DNA of 64,000 bases from an uncultured Aquimarina sp. (GTDB lineage: Bacteria; Bacteroidota; Bacteroidia; Flavobacteriales; Flavobacteriaceae), in assembly GCA_947498455.1 (NCBI GenBank), contig CANMKK010000013.1:1-64000 (forward strand). The letters run 5' to 3'. A program made the position numbers and the translations under genes. Below the pieces are notes generated by a model that searched no databases, was not told the origin of the DNA, and was given only the letters and a program-made list of their open reading frames with translations. Every line of letters begins with the position of its first letter. Positions within the stretch are counted from its first letter, which is position 1. This document shows, one piece after another, positions 8,307 to 18,261 of the stretch.

Positions 8307-10508
8307 TTATCCTCCTAACTCTAATTGGTTTTTTACCAGAGAAAAATAGTCTGCTTTGTTATATACTAATTCTTGATGGTGACCACTTTCTACAATATGC
8401 CCGTTTCTGAGTACAATAATCTGATCTGCATTTTTTACGGTACTCAATCTATGAGCAATTATCAATACGGTTTTTCCTATAAAAAAAGATTGCAGATTAT
8501 CGTGAATTATTTTTTCGTTTTCTGCATCCAATGCACTGGTTGCTTCATCAAAAAAGATAAAGTCCGGGTTCTTGTACACTGCTCTTGCAATAAGAATTCT
8601 TTGTTTTTGCCCTCCAGAGATACCATTACCAGCTGCTCCTATTTTAGTTTTTAATCGTAATGGTAATGAATCTATAAAGTCTCCAATATTGGCTACTTCT
8701 ATAGCGTGTAATAACTTATCTTGGTCAATTTCTTCGTCACCCATAGCTATATTTCTTTCTATAGTTTCAGAAAAAATATAGCCATCCTGCATTACTACAC
8801 CACAATTACTCCTCCAATCTGCTGGCGATATTGTGGATAGTTGTATGCCGTTTACTGCTATTGTACCTTTAGCGGGTTCATAAAATTTTAGCAACAATTT
8901 CATTAAGGTTGTTTTTCCACTTCCGCTAGCTCCAACAATTGCTGTGGTTTTTCCGTCTAAAATAGAAAAATTAATATCTTTCAGCACATATGGAGACTTT
9001 GGACCTTCATACTGAAAATCTATACCTTCTAATACAATGCCTTGCTTTTTAGCATTTATTAGCGTGTTATGCCTAGGCAATGATACTAGGTTTTCTGTTT
9101 CTTCTTGTGGATGTCGCTGTACTTCATTAAGTCGTTCTAAACTAAGTTTTGCATCCTGTAGCGAACGGAAAAAATTAATCAATTGATTGATAGGTGAGTT
9201 CATTTCTCCAATGATATAGGAAACACTTAATAATTCTCCTAGTGTCATTTTTCCTTGTACTACATAGGTAGCTGCCATAAATGTAACAAGTATATTTTTT
9301 ACCTGATTCAAAAACTGAAATCCGGATAGCTGTAATTGGTCTAATTTTAGAATCCGGATATTGACTTTGAAAAGTTTTTTCTGGATTTCTTCCCATTTAT
9401 TTCTCTTAAACTTTTCGAATTGATTGAGTTTCATCTCTGTAACTCCATTGAGAATTTCGTAAATGGAATCCTGATTTTCGCTTCTTTGCTGAAAACGAAA
9501 GTAGTCCAGATATTTTCGCTTCTTAAGCCAAAATGTAGACCACAAAACTGCTACAACTGTTAAGGTAATATAAACCAGTAAAATTTTATAATCATAATAC
9601 CACAATACTCCAAAAAAGACCAGAAATGTTATCATAGAAAAGAAAGTGATTAAACTCTCTGAGGTTAAAAACTTTTCTATTCGTTCATTATCTTGTATCC
9701 TTTGCTGAAAGTCCCCCATCATTTTGGTATCAAAAAATTTGATGGGTAACTGAAGTATTTTTTTTAAAAAATCGGAAATAATAGAAATACTCATTTTGGT
9801 GCCTACAAACAATACTAACCAATTCCTTACTATTTCTATGGTAATAGAACCAAAGAACAATACTAACTGTGCTATTAATATGAGGCTTATGACATTCAGA
9901 TTCTTAGCATTTACGCCTTTATCTATAAGGTATTGTGTTAAAAACGGAAAAACTAATGTTATACCACTCCCTAATAGTAACATAGCAAACATTAGGGATA
10001 ATTGTTTTTTATAGGAGACTACATATCCTAATAGGTATTTGATAGATGTTTCTTCTTGTTTCTCAGGATTTTGATTATAAAAATCTTCTGTTGGTTCCAG
10101 AAATAGTGCAATACCCTCTTTTTCTTCGGATAACCAACCTTTTTCGAATTCGGATTGGTTTAGCGACAGTATCCCATGAGTCGGATCTGCTATTTTAAAG
10201 GTATATCCTTTTCTTAAAACATTTTTTTTTATATTGCACAGAACAACGAAGTGATTTTGATTCCAATGTAGGATTACAGATTTATACCTTTTTTCTTTGA
10301 AATCCTTCGTTGTTAGTTTTCCAGCAAATGCCTCAAAACCTATTTTATTAGCTGCTTCTTTTATTCCTAACAACGAAACACCTTCTCTGGTAATGTATGA
10401 TAACTCTCTTATAAAATCTAACGAATATTTTTTTCCATAAATACTAGCAATCATTACTAAGCAAGCCGGACCGCAATCCATTTGGTCTCTTTGTGGTATA
10501 AATTTCAT
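8307..10508 (-). CDS. C39-peptidase ABC transporter, lanthipeptide leader removal and export (LanT-type)
   Basis: The 733-residue protein has an N-terminal C39 peptidase: Cys12 in MDCGPACL, His86 in NHFVVL and Asp108 in IADPTHG are the expected catalytic residues. About six membrane segments follow at residues 165-440, then an ABC ATPase with Walker A GASGSGKTT, signature SGGQKQR and Walker B FIFFDEATSALD. Such proteins cut double-glycine leaders while exporting the peptide, here most likely the three precursors at 17686-18441, whose leaders end in VKGG. It lies 14 bases downstream of lanB and is the last gene of the cluster. In this phylum a separate periplasmic adaptor and outer-membrane channel are often used; neither is seen here. 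Confidence 0.93.
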   Translation of the reverse strand: MKFIPQRDQMDCGPACLVMIASIYGKKYSLDFIRELSYITREGVSLLGIKEAANKIGFEAFAGKLTTKDFKEKRYKSVILHWNQNHFVVLCNIKKNVLRKGYTFKIADPTHGILSLNQSEFEKGWLSEEKEGIALFLEPTEDFYNQNPEKQEETSIKYLLGYVVSYKKQLSLMFAMLLLGSGITLVFPFLTQYLIDKGVNAKNLNVISLILIAQLVLFFGSITIEIVRNWLVLFVGTKMSISIISDFLKKILQLPIKFFDTKMMGDFQQRIQDNERIEKFLTSESLITFFSMITFLVFFGVLWYYDYKILLVYITLTVVAVLWSTFWLKKRKYLDYFRFQQRSENQDSIYEILNGVTEMKLNQFEKFKRNKWEEIQKKLFKVNIRILKLDQLQLSGFQFLNQVKNILVTFMAATYVVQGKMTLGELLSVSYIIGEMNSPINQLINFFRSLQDAKLSLERLNEVQRHPQEETENLVSLPRHNTLINAKKQGIVLEGIDFQYEGPKSPYVLKDINFSILDGKTTAIVGASGSGKTTLMKLLLKFYEPAKGTIAVNGIQLSTISPADWRSNCGVVMQDGYIFSETIERNIAMGDEEIDQDKLLHAIEVANIGDFIDSLPLRLKTKIGAAGNGISGGQKQRILIARAVYKNPDFIFFDEATSALDAENEKIIHDNLQSFFIGKTVLIIAHRLSTVKNADQIIVLRNGHIVESGHHQELVYNKADYFSLVKNQLELGG

Positions 10509-10522
10509 ACGCTTGATATTTT

Positions 10523-13500
10523 CTAACAGATGATTTCTGGTTTACTTTTTTGATATACCTCTATTCTATAAAACTTTTCTAAAAATCCATATACAACCAA
10601 TTCATGCATTCTGGGATTAGAAATAGCAATTCTATTGACTGTCATATGAATAAAACTATTTAATAGATATTTCAAAAAAGACTTTTCTATATTCCATAAC
10701 TTCTCTACATCTCCTTTTATCATTTCATTTCTTTCTGTAATACTCCATAAATACTCATCTATTTCTGTATTCATCACCTTTATAATATCGGCTTTATGAT
10801 CTCTGAATTTTTTATCTATTTGTTTTCTCATATTTTTTGAAGCCTTAAATTCCTTCTGAAAAGCATCAAAAAGTCCCTTAGATATCTCCAGTTTTTCTTT
10901 ACTGGATACATTAAATATTTCGAAAAAACCGTCTATTGCTTTCAGACATAGTATCCATCTTTTTTCTTCTTGGTTATTTTCTCTAAGTGTCTGTATTAAA
11001 CGAATCGCCATATCACTATCATGGTAAAAAATAGTTTCTGCTTCATCTATCAGTTCTCCTCCGTATCTTTCTAATTCTCGTGTATATGTAGACAATTCTA
11101 CCTTATCTATACAATGGTTATCCATATACGGTTTGATATATCTATTAAAAATGATAGCAACCTTATCAATAGCTCCGGGAACTTTTTGACTATACTTAAA
11201 CCGAACTCTTAGATGAAATTCTGGATCATTATATCGTATAAAAAACCACTTTTCTATTAATCCCTGTTCTTTTAATTCTTTTATTAAGGGATTTAAAACT
11301 TTACTAATGATAATATCCGCTGATTTTATTCCTATATACACCTTATAATATAACCACTGGTCTCCCGGCATGAACTTTCTCTGGACATTATCGTTTTTTA
11401 CTTTAGCACTATTATATCTACTGTGTGTTTTTTCTATAGGGTTTATAAATGGAATGATATATTCATTGGCATATCTTGTATCACGCCCTTGTATATCTTC
11501 TAATACTTCTATTATTACAATTTTTTCTTTCTTTTTTACTACTTCATAGATGAATTGTATTAAAAACTCATTTTCGGTATCAATTAATAATTGATTATCT
11601 CCTTCTGCCAGATATACATATTTCGGTATCTCGTACTTTTCTGTGAATTGTCTAAACTTTTTAAAAACAAAACAATTTGTTTTTGTATCGATAATAGGTT
11701 CTAAATCGGTTAAGTTAAATTTCCAAGTTGCCGGAGACATAATAATGTCTTTGCCATAGGTTACTCTCGGAAAAAACTTGAAAGAATTTACATTAGCGCT
11801 CCCAATATTTAACCCCAACCCCTTGATTGTATTATCAAAATGTACATCGCAAATAAACTCATATACAGGTAAAGAATCATACTTATAATTGTGCGCATTG
11901 GTATTGTATATATCAACAACCTTATCATGGGATTTACTTCTTAATACAAATTGATTATTCCTAAGGCTCACATAAATATCGCTCAAAAGGATAACATCTG
12001 TATTTTCTGATTGACGAGTTAGAAAAGGTATTTCTATATCTCTATTAATATTTCTGGTAAGTATATTAGCATCCCTATCGTTCGGTAAGTGTATAAATTC
12101 TGCCTGAATACAGCCTTTGTTATACTTTTTTTCTTTAGTAACCACATCGGTCACTAATGTATCTAATTTCTTATCTAGGTTTGTAAACCTTCCGATCATA
12201 TCTAATGCGTTATCACCTGCTGAATGTATTAGAATCTTAGTATTCACTTTGCTTGCCAAAACACTGAATGAGGTAGGTAATTGATCTATAGAAGAAGGAA
12301 ACGAACTGATGTCTACTGTTGATAAATCTATCTCTTTTTTGCCTCCTATGTATGCATTATGAAAAAGTGTGTTCCAAAAAGTGTGTTGCTTATGATCTAA
12401 TTTAATTTCTTCTATATAATTTGCTTCTCCTTCCCATTGGATATCATCTATCAATTTGGAAAAAGCATTAAAATGTTCGCTATTCCCTTTATAATCTATC
12501 CCTAACTCATTATCTAAAGCTACTAATAATGGTACTTCTTGTTCTTCGTACTTTTTATAAAAAGCCTCCTTAAACTTACTTAATCTAGAATCCTCTTTTG
12601 CTTTATGAGTGCTAAATCTTGATAACGTTTCTATGGCTTTTTTTATCAATTCATAATCCGCAGAGGTCAAACATTTCTGATGCTGTGACTCATGGTTTTT
12701 TCGTAAATTAATATTTATTAAATACTGCTTTTCATAGGTAATATCCAACTCATCGGCTATATCAAATATCTCTTTGTAAAATGCTATAGATTTTTTTGTT
12801 GATTTATTATTCAACATCTCTATTTTCTCATTTAGTTTTTTTAATGAAGTATACACCTTCATTAGGTATTCATCTTTTTTTACAGAAATGAGATTTTTTT
12901 CTAAATAGGATACTATCTGTATAATGGGAGAGCTTTCATTAAGACGAATGTCTAAATCGCCTATCAATATCTGAGAATCTATAAGTGCGTGAACATATGA
13001 CAATACATCATCGTATGTTACATCTTCAATGGAATCTATTAATATATTGGATAACTCTTCGATTGTTTTCGCTTCTTTATTGGTGATCGAAAATAGTAAC
13101 TCTATAATCTCATCCGATTCTAATGAAGTTAATCCATGAAAACGTTTGGTATTCCGATAAGACACTTCTACATACCTATAATCTCCGCCTATTTTATATA
13201 AAGAATTATTAGGAGCATACTTCTGTGTACTTCGTAATACATGATTTTTATTGATCGCATTGACTACTGCATATAAATAGAGTAAATCAATACTCGCATA
13301 TGTTTCTATCGACTCTTTTATTTCCTGATCTTTTAGTGTATCTGCTGAGGGTGAAATACTAGAATAATTAGAGAATAATCCGAATGGGGTGCATCTGGTA
13401 GAAATCCTTATATAATATTTTATTATACTTCTGTTTAGATGGTTTCTTTTATCCTCTTCCCAATTCGTCTCTTCAATGCTTTTTTTCCATTGATAATACA

Positions 13501-13666
13501 ATTGTGGAGAAGCTAAGAAAAGAGCTTGTTTAAAAAAATCATCGGTAAATAATAATAGTACGAATTCATTAACGGCTGCATCCGTATCAGGTATTTCTAA
13601 AAATTTATTATAACTATAGGAAGGCTCTCTTATTATAATTTCATTAACATGCTCAATTTTGCTCAT
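10523..13666 (-). CDS. lanB: Class I lanthipeptide dehydratase (LanB), full length
   Basis: At 1047 residues this has the length of a full LanB with both glutamylation and elimination domains. The N-terminal part shows IKYYIRISTRCTPFGLFSNY, the conserved RxxxRxTPFGLF block of the lantibiotic dehydratase N-domain. The C-terminal 280 residues (QWLYYKVYIG, then WFFIRYNDPEFHLRVRF) form the SpaB-C / thiopeptide-type elimination domain. The enzyme uses glutamyl-tRNA to glutamylate Ser/Thr of the precursor and then eliminates glutamate to give dehydroalanine. Precursor cores here contain Ser but no Thr, so Dha is the expected product. The start overlaps the stop of the flavin monooxygenase gene by 4 bases (ATGA), which indicates coupling. 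Confidence 0.95.
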   Translation of the reverse strand: MSKIEHVNEIIIREPSYSYNKFLEIPDTDAAVNEFVLLLFTDDFFKQALFLASPQLYYQWKKSIEETNWEEDKRNHLNRSIIKYYIRISTRCTPFGLFSNYSSISPSADTLKDQEIKESIETYASIDLLYLYAVVNAINKNHVLRSTQKYAPNNSLYKIGGDYRYVEVSYRNTKRFHGLTSLESDEIIELLFSITNKEAKTIEELSNILIDSIEDVTYDDVLSYVHALIDSQILIGDLDIRLNESSPIIQIVSYLEKNLISVKKDEYLMKVYTSLKKLNEKIEMLNNKSTKKSIAFYKEIFDIADELDITYEKQYLININLRKNHESQHQKCLTSADYELIKKAIETLSRFSTHKAKEDSRLSKFKEAFYKKYEEQEVPLLVALDNELGIDYKGNSEHFNAFSKLIDDIQWEGEANYIEEIKLDHKQHTFWNTLFHNAYIGGKKEIDLSTVDISSFPSSIDQLPTSFSVLASKVNTKILIHSAGDNALDMIGRFTNLDKKLDTLVTDVVTKEKKYNKGCIQAEFIHLPNDRDANILTRNINRDIEIPFLTRQSENTDVILLSDIYVSLRNNQFVLRSKSHDKVVDIYNTNAHNYKYDSLPVYEFICDVHFDNTIKGLGLNIGSANVNSFKFFPRVTYGKDIIMSPATWKFNLTDLEPIIDTKTNCFVFKKFRQFTEKYEIPKYVYLAEGDNQLLIDTENEFLIQFIYEVVKKKEKIVIIEVLEDIQGRDTRYANEYIIPFINPIEKTHSRYNSAKVKNDNVQRKFMPGDQWLYYKVYIGIKSADIIISKVLNPLIKELKEQGLIEKWFFIRYNDPEFHLRVRFKYSQKVPGAIDKVAIIFNRYIKPYMDNHCIDKVELSTYTRELERYGGELIDEAETIFYHDSDMAIRLIQTLRENNQEEKRWILCLKAIDGFFEIFNVSSKEKLEISKGLFDAFQKEFKASKNMRKQIDKKFRDHKADIIKVMNTEIDEYLWSITERNEMIKGDVEKLWNIEKSFLKYLLNSFIHMTVNRIAISNPRMHELVVYGFLEKFYRIEVYQKSKPEIIC

Positions 13667-14619
13667 GATACTACTACATTTGTTAAATTAAACATTTCTG
13701 AAATGATTTCCAGATTTTCTAGCTTCTTTGAATTGTCTTTTCCTGTATCATATAGGATAAATTCGTTTATCCCAAATTGTTCTCTATATTCATGTAATAA
13801 GTCATAAAAATGTGATGGAGTTGTGGGGATAACAATATATGGATCCTGAGTACCTGGTGATTTTGACGCATTCATTGCATCGATCATTTTTTTAGATTCT
13901 GCAATGGATTCTGAGATATAAAATGCCAGAGAAAGTGAAACTTGAGGAAAATATCCATTCAATTCTTTAAAGGTATTCTTTAGTTCTAGTAGGCTTTCTC
14001 GATCATAATCCAGATTGTCTAAAATCTGGCCTCTGTTATGAAATATGCTCCTACATATATTTAATTTGTTTTTAATAATAAATTCTTGACTTTTATAAGA
14101 TGTGGATAGATACCATAGATTAGGTTTTATTCCTTTGTATGGCGGTATTACTACTCCTTCTTCTTGTAGGTACTTTTCTTCATTATGTATAAGGTTACTC
14201 ATCTCAGTAACCTTCTTTCTAAAAAATTGACTAAAGTTGTCATCATTCATTCTGGAATCATTTGCGCTATTGACATAAGGTATATCCGTTAGAGAATTAG
14301 CCAATCCCAGATCTATTCGGTTATGAAAAAGGTTATTCATCAATTTGTAGTTACTTACTACAGAGAATGGAGCATACAGGTTTACCAATACTCCAGCCGC
14401 TCCAACATTTATATTTTCTGTCATACCTGCTATGATAGAAATTAATATATCCGGATTCGCATAGGAATGTGTAATAAAGGAATAGTGGTGTTCGGTTAAC
14501 CAAAACCGCGAAAAGCCGAGTTTATCTGCCTCTAAGGCATACTCTATTATATCTTCTATAGTCAAAAGGCTATTGGTATTCTGCGATCGCTTGCCTTGTT
14601 CTAATACACCTATTTTCAT
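13663..14619 (-). CDS. Luciferase-like (LLM) flavin-dependent monooxygenase in the lanthipeptide cluster
   Basis: The 318-residue protein has the LLM fold signature: MKIGVLEQG start, ALEADKLGFSRFWLTEHHY, and GAAGVLVNLYAPFSVVSNY leading to RIDLGLANS. These are conserved in bacterial luciferase-family enzymes that use FMNH2 or F420; with no F420 genes in view, FMN is more likely. Translational overlap with lanB strongly suggests that it acts on the lanthipeptide, for example oxidising a side chain, thioether or the C-terminus. That role is inferred from position only. No flavin reductase is adjacent; the one at 43227 is remote. Confidence 0.85.
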   Translation of the reverse strand: MKIGVLEQGKRSQNTNSLLTIEDIIEYALEADKLGFSRFWLTEHHYSFITHSYANPDILISIIAGMTENINVGAAGVLVNLYAPFSVVSNYKLMNNLFHNRIDLGLANSLTDIPYVNSANDSRMNDDNFSQFFRKKVTEMSNLIHNEEKYLQEEGVVIPPYKGIKPNLWYLSTSYKSQEFIIKNKLNICRSIFHNRGQILDNLDYDRESLLELKNTFKELNGYFPQVSLSLAFYISESIAESKKMIDAMNASKSPGTQDPYIVIPTTPSHFYDLLHEYREQFGINEFILYDTGKDNSKKLENLEIISEMFNLTNVVVS

Positions 14620-14925
14620 CTGTTATTTTTTTTAATATTTCGTAGAATCACCGATAGTCATTCAGGTGAGATCAATCTAGTATCCATGCTATATACCTTT
14701 TTCTTCTTAGAATTGGTATTAATACGATTTACGCATAGAACTTTCGCATATAGTTCGTTTCTTTTGCACTATATCTGCATTATAAAATTCAACAATAGCT
14801 ATACTTCGACGTAGCTCAACACAAGTAGCTATTATTTAATTTTATGCCTTAATCTAGTACAAAATAATTCAAACTCCTTATACGAATTTCTTATCCATAA
14901 ATAGTATAACTCATAACTAAAGGGA
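14620..14925. other. Intra-cluster gap with an AATAGCTA hairpin
   Basis: These 306 bases between lanC and the monooxygenase contain no gene. An imperfect hairpin pairs AATAGCTATACTT (14794-14806) with AAGTAGCTATT (14823-14833), with a two-base bulge. No strong U-run follows on the minus strand, so it may weaken rather than end read-through from lanC into the monooxygenase-lanB-exporter unit. The loop (ACTTCGACGTAGCTCAAC) resembles a dispersed non-coding repeat seen again near 61535. Confidence 0.45.
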
Positions 14926-16083
14926 TTATAGTAAGAATATGCGATCCCATCCTTTGATCGAATCATTATGATTATTAATTAGTAGTATGGCTCCTGCATA
15001 TCCTAAAATCATATTATAATAATCTTGATTAACCTCCTTTATTTCTTGGTCTAAGTACGCTATGGTTTGATCAAACCAGTATTGATATGCCTTTAGGTAT
15101 AAAGGGTTTCCTGCCAATTCGTACAATCTTTTATACATGCAGGCTGCTCCAGATGTACCATGACAAAACATAGCCATATGTATCCCTGTTTCTTCTACTG
15201 TTTTTCTTTTTGTGCTATTTTCTCCCAGTATATTGGATAATTCTATGCAGTCTTTTCTATCTAATAACACTCCTGCTTTATACAATACTAATGATACTGC
15301 CAAATCTCCGCTACACCAAGCTAACCTATTGGTAGGATGAGCAATTAGTTTATCTCCTTCATAAAAAAGATTGTATGGATAATAGATTTTAATTCCATTT
15401 TCACTAATCTCCCTTTTGGATTCTAAAATTACGGTGATACAATGTTCAATAATATCCTTTACCTTATGATTCGTCTGATCTTGTTCGAAAATATCGAGCA
15501 TAATGGTTAGGATCCCCAATATTCCGTGTGCTATCCCGAAATTAATTCCTTTATTATATAATTCCTCAATATGGTTATAATATGGATATTTTGATACCTG
15601 TAGACTTTCGTGCATTTTATCAACCAAAGTAGCACAATGAGAATGACCTATCCTATGTAAATAGTATAGCGCACCTGGAAAACCTTCCATAAAATCGAAA
15701 TTTCCTTTCTCAAAGTCTATTACTGCTCTGTCATAGATATAATCATTTATATCTTGAAAAAAAGACATTGTATCTTCTTCTAATATTTCGGCTTTTATCA
15801 ACTCATGAGTTACATACCCAAACCCACTAAGTCCATAAGAAAATGCTGTGGATATAGCTATCCCGTGATTACCATCAGATACTTTAGAAAAAATATCATT
15901 TAGTATCTCTGACATTTTATCTGCATACGCATCATTTTGTTCTACTTTATAAAGATTAAGCAAGTAATACATTATCCCAAGCTGTCCTTCGAAAAGACCA
16001 TCACCTATACTTTCTTTAGAAAAATCTTTGTTTAGAATATTAGTATTAAAAATTTGTGTGATTTCTTTAATTTTTTGTTCCAT
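14926..16083 (-). CDS. lanC: Lanthionine synthetase C-like cyclase (LanC)
   Basis: The 385-residue protein has the repeating GxxG helical-toroid pattern of LanC (FEGQLGIMYYL, GFPGALYYLHR, GIAHGILGILT). It retains the three zinc ligands: Cys257 in AWCSGDLA and Cys307-His308 in MFCHGTSGAA. LanC catalyses attack of Cys thiols on Dha/Dhb to form (methyl)lanthionine rings. Given the intact zinc site, this is probably the active cyclase for the three precursors. It follows the second LanC-like gene by 4 bases, so the two are almost certainly co-expressed. Confidence 0.93.
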   Translation of the reverse strand: MEQKIKEITQIFNTNILNKDFSKESIGDGLFEGQLGIMYYLLNLYKVEQNDAYADKMSEILNDIFSKVSDGNHGIAISTAFSYGLSGFGYVTHELIKAEILEEDTMSFFQDINDYIYDRAVIDFEKGNFDFMEGFPGALYYLHRIGHSHCATLVDKMHESLQVSKYPYYNHIEELYNKGINFGIAHGILGILTIMLDIFEQDQTNHKVKDIIEHCITVILESKREISENGIKIYYPYNLFYEGDKLIAHPTNRLAWCSGDLAVSLVLYKAGVLLDRKDCIELSNILGENSTKRKTVEETGIHMAMFCHGTSGAACMYKRLYELAGNPLYLKAYQYWFDQTIAYLDQEIKEVNQDYYNMILGYAGAILLINNHNDSIKGWDRIFLL

Positions 16084-16087
16084 ATTT

Positions 16088-17266
16088 TTATGTGAAGTTA
16101 TAATTCAGAAAATGTAAATAATCGGGAGAAATATTAAGTTCGCTGCACATTAATGTAATGCCTATCCCGCATATTCCCTGATCAAAACATAGTTGTAATT
16201 CTTCCTGTTCTCCATTATAAAACGTTTTAAAACCTGCCCATTTCGTATTATTAGTATTAAACGAGGTGGCTTTATCTAACCAATACTTGCTTGCCTTAGT
16301 AAAAGATTCATGTGGGTAATATTGCTCGAATAGTTTAAACACTGAATAAATCCCTGCAGCACCATAAATAAGATTGGCATCAAATATTTTTTTATTAGTA
16401 TCATCTCTAAACTGTGAGATGTTTAACATAATTTCGATCCCTTCTTTTGAATACAATTCGTTTTCTAGAATTTTTCCGGCGTGGTATAGAGTATATCCAA
16501 TACCTATATCTCCATAACTTATATTACTATATTCGTACGAGCTTGTATTTTCTATATCAGATGAGAATAGATTTACTCCGTTAGATTTCTTATTTTTCAA
16601 TAAAAAATTAATCGCAGGTATAATTAGTTCTTTACAGCGTTCCTGAAAAAATCCTTGCTTATATACACGAAGTAAGAAATAGATTATTCCTGTTATACCA
16701 TGTCCTTTTCCTAGTTCTCTACAGGTTTTATCCAAAAAATTATATTGAAAACTTATTTCATTTCCATCATCCTTCTCTTTTACTGAGAATTCTTCTATAA
16801 CAGATATAATACGATCCAGCACATCGTTTATTTCTATATCCCTGCTTCGCTCCAAAAAATAAGTTCCTACTTTAATTATTCCTCCGTAAGGATCCATTTC
16901 TTTTTCTTCAATCTTTAGTTCTAAGAACTTATATATCCAGTCATCAAACCCCTCGCAATAATCATTAATATCTTCATCGATCAATTCCTTATCTTTTAAG
17001 AAATATAAAAACTGTACAATCTCCATCATATCCAAAGCAATAAAATACCCCTTATAATCAGAGCTAACACCTTCGAAAGCTTTATTAAGATGATGCATTA
17101 TAGTGTCAATATGTTCATTATTTTTGGTATACAGGTAGTAGTAATAATAAAATAAAGAAAGCCCCAATGTTCCTCCTGTAACACCTAAATTAACTCCTTT
17201 CTTATCTAGTATTTGTTGGTTATGGGATAAGGATTGCTCTATATCCGATATTTGAGTATTATACAT
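16088..17266 (-). CDS. LanC-like protein lacking the zinc ligands
   Basis: This 392-residue protein has the LanC fold pattern (GVTGGTLGLSLFYYY, GKGHGITGIIYFLL, YGDIGIGYTLYHAG, YGAAGIYSVF, GICGIGITLM) and the family length. The zinc positions are changed: the WC-x-GD Cys is Ser250 (ISYGDIG), and the Cys-His pair is Ile300-Tyr301 (LIYGAAG). It should therefore not bind catalytic zinc in the usual way. It lies immediately upstream of the intact lanC with a 4-base gap. Possible roles are a scaffold, a leader-binding partner or an allosteric partner of the active LanC or LanB. The frame is intact over the full length, so it is not simply decaying. Confidence 0.85.
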   Translation of the reverse strand: MYNTQISDIEQSLSHNQQILDKKGVNLGVTGGTLGLSLFYYYYYLYTKNNEHIDTIMHHLNKAFEGVSSDYKGYFIALDMMEIVQFLYFLKDKELIDEDINDYCEGFDDWIYKFLELKIEEKEMDPYGGIIKVGTYFLERSRDIEINDVLDRIISVIEEFSVKEKDDGNEISFQYNFLDKTCRELGKGHGITGIIYFLLRVYKQGFFQERCKELIIPAINFLLKNKKSNGVNLFSSDIENTSSYEYSNISYGDIGIGYTLYHAGKILENELYSKEGIEIMLNISQFRDDTNKKIFDANLIYGAAGIYSVFKLFEQYYPHESFTKASKYWLDKATSFNTNNTKWAGFKTFYNGEQEELQLCFDQGICGIGITLMCSELNISPDYLHFLNYNFT

Positions 17267-17527
17267 AAATCTATATGCTGTTCGTTACGTAGTTATTTTG
17301 ATAATAAATTGATTATAAACTTGTATCAATAAATACAAGAAAAGTCTGTGTTGTTTTTATGGTTGTAAAAATTAGGATGTTGAGACATATGCTGAATTAA
17401 TTACAAAGCATTATTACAATTCTTTCTATTGATTAGTATAACTAGTATCCGAAAAGTATACATTGAAATCATTTTCAAAAGTGGATAAATAACCATAAAA
17501 CACTAATAATCAAAACTTAGTAGTTTG

Positions 17528-17545
17528 AAAAAAAAAAAAAAAAAA
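17528..17545. repeat. A18 homopolymer
   Basis: Eighteen consecutive A residues lie in the 419-base gene-free gap between the precursor block and the LanC pair (T-run on the coding strand). No gene is seen in the gap. The run could vary in length by slippage and affect transcription of the LanC genes. Confidence 0.9.
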
Positions 17546-17641
17546 TATTATTTGATATGAAAAAATATATAGAATTTTTATCATTCTGAATTGATAATCT
17601 CTTGTTTATAAAACTGCTTCTCTAAATTCACAAAATGAAAT

Positions 17642-17678
17642 AGAATAACAAGAAAAGCGATGCTTTTCTTGTTATTCT
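17642..17678 (-). terminator. Strong hairpin after the precursor peptides
   Basis: A perfect 17-bp stem (AGAATAACAAGAAAAGC paired with its complement, loop GAT) begins 8 bases after the stop of the first precursor gene. On the minus strand it is followed by a T-rich ATTTCATTTT. It should end or stabilise most precursor transcripts, so that peptide mRNA exceeds enzyme mRNA. Confidence 0.85.
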
Positions 17679-17685
17679 GTACTAA

Positions 17686-17868
17686 TTAATTGACATCTGG
17701 TCCAATTTTGGAGTTACAAGATTGATGGCAACAAGAACAAGAGTCTCCCCTAGAGCTTCCTGCTCCAATTATACCACCTCCTTTTACTTGTGACAATTGG
17801 TCATCATTTAATTTACTAATGGCTTCTTTATTAAAAGATAAACCTTTTTTTAATTGAATTTTTTTCAT
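17686..17868 (-). CDS. Class I lanthipeptide precursor, copy 1
   Basis: This 60-residue peptide has a conserved leader (MKKIQLKKGLSFNKEAISK, then LNDDQLSQVKGG) of the Bacteroidota lanthipeptide type, with a double-glycine exporter cleavage site. The core after GG is Gly-rich (GIIGAGSSRGD) and then Cys/Ser-rich: SCSCCHQSC followed by NSKIGPDVN. Four Cys and six Ser could form up to four lanthionine rings; there is no Thr. Cleavage by the C39 exporter at 8307 is expected. It is the most downstream of three tandem copies. Confidence 0.92.
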   Translation of the reverse strand: MKKIQLKKGLSFNKEAISKLNDDQLSQVKGGGIIGAGSSRGDSCSCCHQSCNSKIGPDVN

Positions 17869-17890
17869 GATTTCTTAAAAATTAACTGAA

Positions 17891-18073
17891 TTAGTTTATT
17901 ACTTCTCCTACTTTAGAGTTGCAAGAATGGTGACAACAAGAACAAGAATCTCCTTTAGAGCTTCCTGCTCCGATGATACCACCACCTTTTACTTGTAATA
18001 ATTGATCATCATTTAATTTACTAATAGCTTCTTTGTTAAATGCTAATCCTTTTTTTAATTTGATTTTTTTCAT
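17891..18073 (-). CDS. Class I lanthipeptide precursor, copy 2
   Basis: This 60-residue paralogue of copy 1 differs by a few residues in the leader (K for Q, A for S, L for S) and in the tail. The core is GIIGAGSSKGD, SCSCCHHSC, NSKVGEVIN. The Cys and Ser positions are identical to copy 1, so the same ring pattern is expected. The start lies downstream of a short A/T-rich leader also found before the other copies. It is separated from copy 1 by 22 bases and probably shares its transcript. Confidence 0.92.
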   Translation of the reverse strand: MKKIKLKKGLAFNKEAISKLNDDQLLQVKGGGIIGAGSSKGDSCSCCHHSCNSKVGEVIN

Positions 18074-18240
18074 GATTTCTTAAAATTTATATTGTCTTTT
18101 AATTTTCGAATAATACCAGTAGTAATGTTAGAAAAAGCATGAGTTCTAAAACTGTTTTTGTCTGCTTACACCTCTCCTCTTTTACTCTGGGTAATTGGTA
18201 ATTACTTAACCAATTATGACTTTAAAAAAATGTAAAAATC

Positions 18241-18261
18241 CTCCAACGCTAGGCGTTGGAG
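18241..18261 (-). terminator. Hairpin terminator after precursor copy 3
   Basis: CTCCAACGC and GCGTTGGAG form a perfect 9-bp stem with a TAG loop, 12 bases past the stop of copy 3. On the minus strand it is followed by GGATTTTTACATTTTTTT, a U-rich tail. It suggests that copy 3 is transcribed partly as its own unit. Confidence 0.88.

Noticed and set aside
8088..8318. 76-codon plus-strand frame with a hydrophobic start
   Set aside because: It overlaps the end of the exporter gene, has no recognisable family and lacks coding character in its second half.
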